Positions 1 through 5,900 of a DNA stretch of 8,464 bases are shown one piece after another. The notes under the pieces are model-generated. The model saw only the letters and a program-made list of their open reading frames with translations, ran no database searches and was not told where the DNA came from. A program made the translations under genes and the position numbers. The stretch is from Tychonema litorale BBK16. GTDB lineage: Bacteria; Cyanobacteriota; Cyanobacteriia; Cyanobacteriales; Microcoleaceae. Position 1 is the stretch's first letter. The number at the start of each line of letters is the position of its first letter. Location of the stretch: the NCBI RefSeq assembly GCF_021648855.1, contig NZ_JAKJHX010000023.1, positions 1 to 8,464 of the forward strand, given 5' to 3'.

Positions 1-28
1 CTTCCTAAGCCCGCTTGGCCTCCGACTT

Positions 29-71
29 GTTTCCCTACGCCAAATTAATTGTAGGGAAACGGCACTGCCGT
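29..71. repeat. REP-like double inverted repeat
   Basis: Two adjacent inverted repeats are visible. The first has perfect 10-bp arms, GTTTCCCTAC at 29-38 and GTAGGGAAAC at 51-60, around a 12-nt AT-rich loop. The second, ACGGCA-c-TGCCGT at 59-71, overlaps the last two bases of the first. Palindromes built on a GGCACTGCC core next to a GTAGGG motif resemble the short dispersed repeats scattered through the intergenic DNA of filamentous cyanobacteria; that likeness is from memory. It lies just upstream of a broken gene. No transposase or coding function is seen in 1-116. Confidence 0.55.
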
Positions 72-116
72 CTCCTGATTTCGGTAATACTAATAATTCC
101 GATGCTACCGGGATGA

Positions 117-257
117 GATATCAGCCATCTCGTTATCGATCCTCGAAAATTAACAGAGTATGCTCTTAACTCAGATAATCCAGTCGGTAGCGATAAAGCT
201 GTAATATTTCAGCGTCGTTTAGGATTTACCCAAGAAAACTATGAATTGCTGTGGTAA
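117..257 (+). pseudogene. DUF6883-family gene remnant, lacking both ends
   Basis: The frame from 117 to the TAA at 255-257 encodes about 46 residues, including IDPRKLTEYALN, NPVGSDKAVIF and LGFTQENYELLW. These match what I know of the N-terminal part of DUF6883 proteins, which are usually about 100-120 residues long. Upstream the frame is closed by TGA at 114-116, and there is no ATG or plausible start before the conserved motif. Downstream it stops just after the NYELL motif, where full-length members continue for another 50 or more residues. It therefore looks like a decayed fragment, perhaps from a deletion that fused it to the next gene. DUF6883 genes commonly sit directly upstream of DUF4926 genes, as here; the last 7 nt overlap the GTG start of that gene. 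An alternative is a short functional peptide with an unrecognised start, which I think less likely. Confidence 0.55.
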
Positions 258-571
258 GCGCGATCGTGCCAGAATTATTTGATGTAGTCGAATTGTTAGT
301 AACATTGCCTGAATCTAATTTGCACCAGGGTGTTAGAGGGGCAATAGTAGATTATTATGATGATGGAAATTACGAGGTAGAATTTAGCGATCGCTCTGGC
401 GAAACTATAGCTTTGTGTACTCTGTCTACCGAGCAGTTTTTAGTTGTTTGGAAGTCGAGAGAAAGGCGTTGGTTGTCTGTATCTGAGCTATTAGCTGCGA
501 TGGTTGGACGTTTATCAGACGAACGTCAGATACAAGTTTTAGAGTTGGCGCGTTCTTTGTCTGGGAGATAG
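251..571 (+). CDS. DUF4926 domain-containing protein
   Basis: This encodes a 106-residue small soluble protein of the DUF4926 family. The signature is the N-terminal half: ELFDVVELLVTLPE (residues 8-21), then VRGAIVDYYDDGNYEVEF (28-45) and a TIALCTLS strand (52-59), matching the family pattern of a small beta-barrel-like fold with a G-x-IV...YEVEF core. The C-terminal 35 residues form a predicted helix (SVSELLAAMVGRLSDE). No membrane segment or signal peptide is seen. The start is GTG at 251; a second in-frame GTG at 266 would also keep the whole domain. No Shine-Dalgarno sequence is evident. The gene follows a broken DUF6883 gene with a 7-nt overlap; the two families are usual neighbours and are often listed as a putative toxin-antitoxin-like pair. 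The biochemical role is unknown. Because the partner is damaged, this may be an orphan. Confidence 0.75.
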   Translation: MVSAIVPELFDVVELLVTLPESNLHQGVRGAIVDYYDDGNYEVEFSDRSGETIALCTLSTEQFLVVWKSRERRWLSVSELLAAMVGRLSDERQIQVLELARSLSGR

Positions 572-586
572 CGAGTTGTTGTCTGG

Positions 587-615
587 GCGATCGCTTATAT
601 CAAAAGGGCGATCGC
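587..615 (+). repeat. Shortened copy of the HIP1 hairpin element
   Basis: Two GCGATCGC octamers (587-594 and 608-615) lie 21 nt apart, with ATCAAAAGG before the second. The right half matches the 39-nt element found four times in this window, but about 10 nt are missing from its middle, including the GACT loop. Confidence 0.5.
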
Positions 616-649
616 ACTTTCTTGAGAAAGAGGAGGAAAGGGCGATCGC
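608..649 (+). repeat. HIP1-bounded 42-nt repeat unit (second type)
   Basis: HIP1 octamers at 608-615 and 642-649 bound a purine-rich middle with a small hairpin, CTTTC-TTGA-GAAAG (617-630), then AGGAGGAAAGG. Diverged relatives of this middle are seen near 1391-1413 (GAGAAAAAGGAATAAAGGGC) and 2140-2157 (GAGAAAGAGGAATTAAGG), each close to a copy of the main 39-nt element. This suggests the two units belong to one larger repeat. Confidence 0.4.
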
Positions 650-680
650 GCTTTTCGACTAATTCCAAAAGGGCGATCGC
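642..680 (+). repeat. HIP1 hairpin element, copy 1
   Basis: This is a 39-nt imperfect palindrome. The left arm GCGATCGCGCTTTT pairs with the right arm AAAAGGGCGATCGC at 13 of 14 positions around an 11-nt loop (CGACTAATTCC). The two GCGATC cores are 31 nt apart. It lies between two convergent genes and ends 4 nt before the PemK/MazF stop codon, so a role at transcript 3' ends is possible; there is no classical run of T after it. Confidence 0.7.
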
Positions 681-683
681 TCT

Positions 684-1019
684 CTAATTCACAAGATAAT
701 CACTCAAAGTTTTTAGTAAACGTTGATGTCGCTCTGATGAAATAGCTCCAATAGAACCGATAATTTGATTGCGAGGCAATACAGCAAGGAAACCTAACCG
801 AATCAACGATTGAGACCGTAAGCCACTGGCAGCAAAGTCTGAGTCAGAGGGGGAAATAATATCGTCAAAATCTGGAACCTGTTGATTTAGTTGGGTACTA
901 ACACCACACACTAAAAAATCTCTATAAGGTGGGAGTTCTCTCAGAAGGATGGCTGGACGATTTTTAGTTGTCCCGTCAGCTTGGGGTATTGGGGTGAGAA
1001 CAACATCAGCTTCCTGCAT
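684..1019 (-). CDS. Type II toxin, PemK/MazF-like endoribonuclease
   Basis: This encodes a 111-residue protein of the PemK/MazF growth-inhibitor family, whose characterised members are sequence-specific mRNA-cleaving RNases. It opens with EADVVLTPIPQADG (residues 3-16), the family's first strand and loop, followed by the conserved NRPAILL (21-27), in which MazF proteins place a functional arginine. VCGVSTQL (37-44), LRSQSLIRLGFLAVL (67-81) and a C-terminal helix, ERHQRLLKTLSDYL (96-109), complete the fold. Its length is normal for the family. The ATG at 1019 lies inside the 3' end of the upstream antitoxin gene (14-nt overlap, different frame), which implies translational coupling and an antitoxin-first operon, the usual toxin-antitoxin arrangement. 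No Shine-Dalgarno sequence is seen. Cleavage activity and target are not shown by the sequence. Confidence 0.85.
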   Translation of the reverse strand: MQEADVVLTPIPQADGTTKNRPAILLRELPPYRDFLVCGVSTQLNQQVPDFDDIISPSDSDFAASGLRSQSLIRLGFLAVLPRNQIIGSIGAISSERHQRLLKTLSDYLVN

Positions 1020-1248
1020 AGTCAGCGTTTAGTGTTTTAATTGCATTGATCGGGTAATCGTCGTCCTGACTGTAGGCATTGTTTAGTTGATCCTTTGAGA
1101 GGCACAACCAGGCTTCTCGTTCTGCCGATCGTTCTGGGAGGATCGTGACAATGAGTTTTGTGTTTGGTTCAAGCTTGTAGGGTTCATCTAGCTGAATAGA
1201 CTGCCCATCAAAATGTGCGGACAAGGAAATAACCTTCATAGTTTGCAT
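1006..1248 (-). CDS. Antitoxin partner of the PemK/MazF-like toxin
   Basis: This encodes an 80-residue protein. Residues 5-37 (VISLSAHFDG, IQLDEPYKLEPNTKLIVTIL) have the pattern of short cyanobacterial antitoxins related to the DUF104/AF2212-like group: a beta-strand N-terminus with the D-G-xx-I-xLDEP motif. The acidic C-terminal tail (residues 45-80, with YSQDDDYPINAIKTLN) is the kind of extended segment that usually wraps around the toxin. The gene precedes and overlaps the toxin gene by 14 nt, which supports the pairing. ATG at 1248 is used; a second ATG three codons downstream (1239), giving MKVISL, is equally acceptable. A TATGAT box lies about 30 nt upstream on the same strand. Antitoxins of such pairs often repress their own operon, but no operator could be recognised. 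Confidence 0.72.
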   Translation of the reverse strand: MQTMKVISLSAHFDGQSIQLDEPYKLEPNTKLIVTILPERSAEREAWLCLSKDQLNNAYSQDDDYPINAIKTLNADYAGS

Positions 1249-1278
1249 TTCTTGAAGACGATCGCTTTTACCGAGTGT

Positions 1279-1307
1279 ATCATATTCTGCTTTTGCGTAG
1301 CTGGAGA
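1279..1307 (-). promoter_or_regulatory. Candidate promoter of the PemK/MazF-like operon
   Basis: On the minus strand a good -10 box, TATGAT, occupies 1284-1279, ending about 30 nt before the antitoxin ATG. The -35 region at 17-nt spacing is TCTCCA (1307-1302), which matches TTGACA at only three of six positions, so the call rests mainly on the -10 box and its position. Confidence 0.3.
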
Positions 1308-1441
1308 AAGAAAGTAATCAGTCGATGAGATGATTTCTCCACAACCGCAATCAAAAAGCGAGATCCCCTTTCTATCCCCAAATCGACCTCGATCGAGAAA
1401 AAGGAATAAAGGGCGAGCGACTTTTTCCTATCCCACTCATA

Positions 1442-1480
1442 GCGATCGCCCTTTGTGACTGATTCCAAAAGGGCGATCGA
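1442..1480 (+). repeat. HIP1 hairpin element, copy 2
   Basis: This copy has a perfect 12-bp inverted repeat, CGATCGCCCTTT at 1443-1454 and AAAGGGCGATCG at 1468-1479, around a 13-nt loop that contains GACTGATTCC. Core spacing is 31 nt. It lies 48 nt beyond the stop codon of the RelE-like toxin on the minus strand, so a transcript-end hairpin is possible. The rest of the 279-nt spacer 1249-1527 holds a weak further relative (TCAAAAAGCGAGATCCCC near 1351-1368) and the candidate promoter, but no gene. Confidence 0.72.
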
Positions 1481-1527
1481 CCTTGACTATGGCAGATAGA
1501 AAAAGACGATCGCACAAGCGAGCATTT

Positions 1528-1812
1528 TCAATACACCTCATCATGACTGCCAATGTCGAGCAAAAGAATTTCTTCATCTGGCAACTCTGGATTTTTAACA
1601 AAATCAAATACAATCCGACAGTCATATTCCACAGTACAAGCCCAAGAGCCAGCTAATTGACCTTTGAGTTTGTGTGTTTGCAGTGATGGCTCGAAAGAAT
1701 TTTCTGCCAAAAGTCTCAAGACAGCCTCAATTTTGGGCTGTAGTTCCGGGTGTTTGCGGATGAGGGCTTTGTAGGCACGTTTAAACGATGAAGAAAAAGT
1801 GATAATTTTCAA
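1528..1812 (-). CDS. Type II toxin, RelE/YafQ-like mRNA interferase
   Basis: This encodes a 94-residue protein of the RelE/ParE superfamily; RelE-group members cut mRNA in the ribosome. Family marks are SSFKRAYKALIRKHP (residues 8-22), an alpha-helical middle (LQPKIEAVLRLLAE), the HKLKGQLAGSWACTVEYDCRIVFDF stretch (about 47-71), broken here as HKLKGQLAG, SWACTVEYDCRI and VFDF, and the C-terminal LLLDIGSHDEVY. The conserved KLKG and R-I-V-F positions, and the terminal H and Y expected of active YafQ/RelE-like toxins, are present. The start is TTG at 1812-1810 and overlaps the antitoxin TGA as TTGA, indicating coupled translation and probably lower toxin output. The next in-frame start would cut into the conserved fold. 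Length is normal. Confidence 0.85.
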   Translation of the reverse strand: MKIITFSSSFKRAYKALIRKHPELQPKIEAVLRLLAENSFEPSLQTHKLKGQLAGSWACTVEYDCRIVFDFVKNPELPDEEILLLDIGSHDEVY

Positions 1813-2021
1813 CGGTTTAGCTCCGCGATCGCTTCATCAACTGTACCTCGAAAGACGTTTCCAGATTGATAGTCCTGTTTTCCTTGTGCAATGTTAGCGG
1901 CAATTTCGGCACGACGGCGATCGCTAAGTCTGCGGTGCATGATGGCAAGTAGATTGGTTTGTTCGTCTACAGACAAGGTTTCGATCGCGTCTAAAATGCT
2001 GTCAAATGTTAAAGTTTGCAT
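1809..2021 (-). CDS. Antitoxin partner of the RelE-like toxin
   Basis: This encodes a 70-residue helical, charged protein. Residues 5-30 (FDSILDAIETLSVDEQ, then TNLLAIMHRRL) suggest a dimerising helical N-terminus. The basic stretch RRLSDRRRAEIAANI (30-44) and the tail GKQDYQSGNVFRGTVDEAIAEL resemble short cyanobacterial partners of RelE-type toxins. I do not recognise a named antitoxin superfamily with certainty. The assignment rests mainly on context: it lies immediately upstream of the toxin gene with a 4-nt stop/start overlap. ATG at 2021 is used, with no clear Shine-Dalgarno sequence. The AT-rich DNA upstream (2045-2085) could hold its promoter, but no convincing -35/-10 pair stands out. 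Confidence 0.68.
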   Translation of the reverse strand: MQTLTFDSILDAIETLSVDEQTNLLAIMHRRLSDRRRAEIAANIAQGKQDYQSGNVFRGTVDEAIAELNR

Positions 2022-2090
2022 GGTGAGTTAGATTTGGAGGCTCAGATGGCTTTATCTTATTTTACTGAAGTTTAATTGAATTTGCGAAGG

Positions 2091-2129
2091 GCGATCGCAC
2101 TTTTTGACTTATTCCAAAAGCGCGATCTA
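2091..2129 (+). repeat. HIP1 hairpin element, copy 3
   Basis: The left arm GCGATCGCACTTTT and right arm AAAAGCGCGATC form an imperfect palindrome around TGACTTATTCC, with 31 nt between the GCGATC cores. It lies in the 225-nt spacer 2022-2246 between the divergent antitoxin (minus) and DUF4160 (plus) genes, about 70 nt upstream of the antitoxin start. Here it cannot be a terminator for either neighbour. A TACAAT box at 2211-2216 is a possible -10 for the DUF4160 gene, without a clear -35. Nothing else was recognised in the spacer. Confidence 0.7.
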
Positions 2130-2246
2130 GGCCTCGTTTGAGAAAGAGGAATTAAGGGATATAACCCGAAATCCCTTCGCTGTCAAATGTCATTCTGCCC
2201 TTAGCTGGGCTACAATAATCCTCATATCGTTATTTAGCAAAGCTTT

Positions 2247-2495
2247 ATGCCAGAAGTTGCACGATTTTACGGAATAATCATCAAAATTTTCTTCGGAGAT
2301 CACCCACCTCCTCATTTTCACGCAGTTTACGGTGAGTACAATGCTTTGATAGGTATTGAGTCTTTAGAGATTATTGAAGGAGATTTACCGAATCGGGCTC
2401 AAAAGCTGGTAATAGAATGGGCTACGTTGTACCAGAAAGAACTGCTCGATATGTGGAACAGTCAAGAATTTAGTAAACTGCCACCATTAAAATAA
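2247..2495 (+). CDS. DUF4160 domain-containing protein
   Basis: This encodes an 82-residue protein that is essentially one DUF4160 domain. The signature is visible from the start: MPEVARFYGIIIKIFFGD, then the PPPHFHAVYGEY motif (residues 20-31), followed by a strand with a conserved acidic pattern (ALIGIESLEIIEGDLP) and a helix, AQKLVIEWATLYQKEL (51-66). The HFH histidines look like a potential metal or catalytic site, but no activity is established for the family. Length is typical. ATG at 2247 starts exactly at the family N-terminus; no Shine-Dalgarno sequence is seen. The DUF2442 gene follows 13 nt downstream. DUF4160-DUF2442 is a recurrent bacterial gene pair, often suspected to be toxin-antitoxin-like, and it sits here next to two such cassettes. 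Confidence 0.85.
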   Translation: MPEVARFYGIIIKIFFGDHPPPHFHAVYGEYNALIGIESLEIIEGDLPNRAQKLVIEWATLYQKELLDMWNSQEFSKLPPLK

Positions 2496-2508
2496 CTGTG
2501 ATTTTTTT

Positions 2509-2805
2509 ATGAAACCTCAGCGCATTGTTTCTGCTAAAGCTATTGACGATCGGACCTTAATGGTAAAGTTTACCAATCTTGAAATCAAGAAGTATGAGAT
2601 ATCTAAGTTATTAGATGATCCGATGTTTGCTCCGTTAATAAATCCTGGATTTTTCAGGAATTTTACAATTGAACCTGGTGGTTATGCACTGGTTTGGAAT
2701 GACGAGATAGATATCAGTGAATATGAACTTTGGCAGAATGGAATCAGTTGCACGGATGAGGAAATCGAGCGATATATTGAATCTATTCATCAGGTTATTC
2801 ACTGA
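2509..2805 (+). CDS. DUF2442 domain-containing protein
   Basis: This encodes a 98-residue small soluble protein of the DUF2442 family. The conserved layout is present: IVSAKAIDDRTLMVKFTN (residues 6-23) as the first beta hairpin, then KKYEISKLLDD, a short loop with FAPLINPGFFRNFTIE (41-56), and the family hallmark YALVWNDEIDISEYELWQNG (59-78), in which W-N-x-x-IDI and the LW near the end are the most constant positions. The last 20 residues form a helix. It has no signal or membrane segment. The start is ATG at 2509, preceded by a run of seven T and no Shine-Dalgarno sequence. The 13-nt gap to the DUF4160 gene argues for one operon. Some DUF2442 proteins are described as DNA-binding or antitoxin-like; no direct evidence is visible here. 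Confidence 0.85.
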   Translation: MKPQRIVSAKAIDDRTLMVKFTNLEIKKYEISKLLDDPMFAPLINPGFFRNFTIEPGGYALVWNDEIDISEYELWQNGISCTDEEIERYIESIHQVIH

Positions 2806-2828
2806 GAAATAATATTTAATTATTCTGA

Positions 2829-2867
2829 GCGATCGCACTTTTTGACTTATTCCAAAAGGGCGATCCC
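2829..2867 (+). repeat. HIP1 hairpin element, copy 4, with adjoining inverted repeat
   Basis: The left arm GCGATCGCACTTTT and right arm AAAAGGGCGATC flank TGACTTATTCC, with 31-nt core spacing as in the other copies. The right arm can pair alternatively with a further copy: AGGGCGATC (2857-2865) and GATCGCCCT (2889-2897) are perfect 9-nt complements 23 nt apart. The element lies 23 nt after the DUF2442 stop and about 130 nt beyond the stop of the large convergent gene. The remainder of the 192-nt spacer (2868-2997) contains purine-rich relatives of the second repeat type and no gene. Confidence 0.7.
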
Positions 2868-2997
2868 CTTCGAGTTACCAAAAAGAGAGATCGCCCTAAT
2901 TCGAGAAAGTCGCTCCCGCTTTTTTCAGAAGGAGAAAGAAAGGGCGAACGCAGTTGTGGAAGGTGAATTGCATCAGACGCGATGAGATAAACACATC

Positions 2998-5900
2998 CTA
3001 AAAATTAATGTAGTTTCTAGGATTGCGGTTATCTGTTTGCCAACGATAAGGAGATACACGCACTTCAAAGTGAAGATGGTTGCCAGTAGAATTACCTGTA
3101 CTACCCACATTTCCAATGTTTGTTCCTCCATTGATAGATGCACCAGGAGAAACAGCAATACTTGATAGGTGAGCATAGTAACTTCTCGTGCCGTCTGCGT
3201 GTTCGATAATCACCAAATTCCCGTAGCCTTGATTATTCCATCCAGCAACGACAACCTTGCCACTTTTTGCAGCTTTCACGGAAGGAGTTGTACCTGAAGT
3301 ACCTATATCAATGCCCCAGTGAAACTCTTGCGTACCATTAAAAGGATTGCCACGCCAACCATATCCACTGGTAACTGGGTAACCGGGAAGTGGGTTTTGC
3401 CATGTTTGGGAATTACCAGAATTACCACCACCGGAACCTGAATTAGTTCCTTTAGTCACGTAATAAGCAGCAACAAACCCACGCTTGCCACTCACCTCAA
3501 CTTCATACCAATCATTACGGTTACTATTGCCGACAGTGTAATTTCCACCCGTCACACTTCTCAAAATTTTGAGGTTTGTACCTTGATTGAACTTGGAAAT
3601 AATTTGAGCGCCTGTAGAAGCTGAACTCCTCAAATTGAGAGGCCCACCACCCACATTTGAGTTGACAAAACCTGATTCCGGTGGAGGTGGTGCACTAGAA
3701 CCTTTATCAACGAAGAAAGCAGCAACAAAACCGCGCTTGCCATTCACTTCAACTTCATACCAATCATTGCGGTTGCCATTAGGGGTACTGTAAGTTCCAC
3801 CTTGCACCGATCGCAAAATCTTCATTTCCTTACCAACAGATAACTTATCGATTGGGGCTTGAGAAGTGTTAGATTGACTTCTCAAATTGAGTGGTACGCT
3901 ACCAACCCGCGAACTGACTCGACCAATCTCAAAATTAGTCTGGTTTGGATTTGTTGCTGGAACTTGCTTCACTGGTGTACCTGGTCCAGATTGATAACTC
4001 ACTGGTAGATAAACAGATTCACCAACTCGTAACTGTCGCGCTTGAGCTTCAGTAAAAGTCCCGCCCGTCGGAGTTTTCACAATCTCACGCCAGCGATTAG
4101 CATTTCCTAGTTCGCGTTGAGCGATCGCGGTTAGTGTATCGCCAGCTTTGATAATGTACTGTCGCTGTTGTCCTGGTGTTGCTGGAGGAGTAGAAGAACC
4201 CGAACCATTATTATTTCCTGTCCCAGGATTAGTAATATTGCCAGTGAGGAATTTCTCAATGCCACGTCCGATCGCCCCTGCTGCTTTTTCAACATTGGCA
4301 CGACTCATTCCAGGCGCGTCGATAAACAAGGACTCTACCAACACAGCAGGTACACCAGTCGGTGCCCCACGCAGTACGCCAAAGTTAGCTGTTTTTGCAC
4401 CGCGATTGGGAATTTCCGAATCAGGAAAAATAGCGTCTAGTTCGCTATTAATAGTCCTAGCAAGGCTATTATCTATGGCTGGTGCTGAAGTGTGAGAAAA
4501 AACTTCGTGACCTTGAGCGCTGCGGTTAAAGGCGTTCAGATGCAGAGAAACGAATAAGTCTGAACCACTACTTTGCTGACCGATTTGTTCAAGTCCCAAA
4601 CTCCCATCATCAATAACCTTGACTTCCGCTCCTCTTTGCCTTAGATAGTTGGCGATAATTTGCGCTTGCACCATGTTTTCTGCTGCCTCGGTAGTGCCGT
4701 AAGCGACAGCACCGGGATCGAATCTTCCAGGAGAGTTTCCATGTCCTGGATCTAAAGCTATTTTCTTGCCTGCTAAAGAACCAACGGGTGTTGGAGTTGG
4801 CGTTGGAGTTGGTGTTGGTGTTGGTGTTGGAGTCGGAGTTGGAGTTGGTGTTGGTGTTGGTGTTGGTGTTGGGCTGTTACCTGGCAGATAAACTACAGTC
4901 CCAACAGGTATATTCATTGCTTGCTGGGATGTATAGGTACTGCCATCTGCCTTCTGGATTTCGACCCAACGTGCGCCACTACCAAGTTGTTGCTGTGCGA
5001 TCCTCCAAAGTGTATCTCCAGAACGAAATGTATAGGGAATCCGAGCTGACCTTTCCATAGGGGCGACTAAACCATTGCCATTCCAAGTCTCAGGAAGGAT
5101 GGTTGGTGATACGTCATACTCTTGCGGTATCGTAGCTAGAGCCAAAGCTACTGATGCTTCGATATTCAGCAACCCTGCACCGGTTTCGCTATCCCAATCT
5201 GTTGTCTTCAAATCCGTTGCAGTTTGCTTCAGAATTTCAATCACTTGACGGAAGCTCAAAGCTGGATTCGCCGCCCATACTTGAGACGCTGCGCCGGTGA
5301 CTTTTGCCGTTGCTGCGGAAGTCCCTGCCATGAAACCAACTCCATCTCCAACAGTTGATAATTGTGGATTGTCAACAGTTCCTCCTGGAGCTACGATATC
5401 TAAACCTTGACCGTAACTGGAATAATTTGTGCGATCGTAAGCTTTGGAAAGTGCAATTTCATCATTAACCCGATCGGCTGCACCGACAGTAATAATGTTG
5501 TCAAACTCCTGGGAAGCTTGACCCAAAGCTGACATCACACCACCGTCGTTACCAGCCGCGACTACCATCAATACTCCATTTTGACGCGCATATTCGATCG
5601 CACTTCTCTCCTCCGGCGTCAATTCATAGCGAGTTGTTGTCGTACCATCGGCATTAACTTGAGTAAGATCCATACTCAAATTAATCACTCCATTCTTTTT
5701 GCCGGAAGTCTTGACAAAATCAACATATTCAACTAGCGAATCTGCCCATTTTCCAGAACCGATCGCCCTTCCCGCCCAAATAGGTGCTTTTTCATTAACA
5801 CCGTCAATCCCAACATCATTGTTTTGAGTAGCGGCAATAATTCCTAAAACATGAGTGCCGTGTTCGTTGCCTTTACCAGGTTCGATTCTGGGATCAGCAT

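Noticed and set aside
2..190. Open plus-strand frame entering from the window edge
   Set aside because: It passes through the palindromes, shows no recognised motif and overlaps the DUF6883 remnant in another frame; it is too short to support as a gene end.
587..680. CRISPR-like array
   Set aside because: Repeats at roughly even spacing are HIP1 octamers only 8 nt long with unequal spacing, and the intervening sequence is itself conserved between loci, unlike spacers.
1280..1625. Two minus-strand open frames of 62 codons each
   Set aside because: They lie over the HIP1 repeats and the 3' end of the RelE-like toxin gene in other frames, without any conserved motif.
2635..3176. Minus-strand open frames of 67 codons at 2635-2838 and 2973-3176
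   Set aside because: The first is antisense to the DUF2442 gene and the second is an alternative frame over the M23 domain; both shadow well-supported genes.
4148..5060. Plus-strand open frames opposite the amidase, second LysM and TP stalk
   Set aside because: They overlap conserved minus-strand enzyme domains and show no family likeness; the Leu/Val/Glu runs are simply the TP repeat read backwards.
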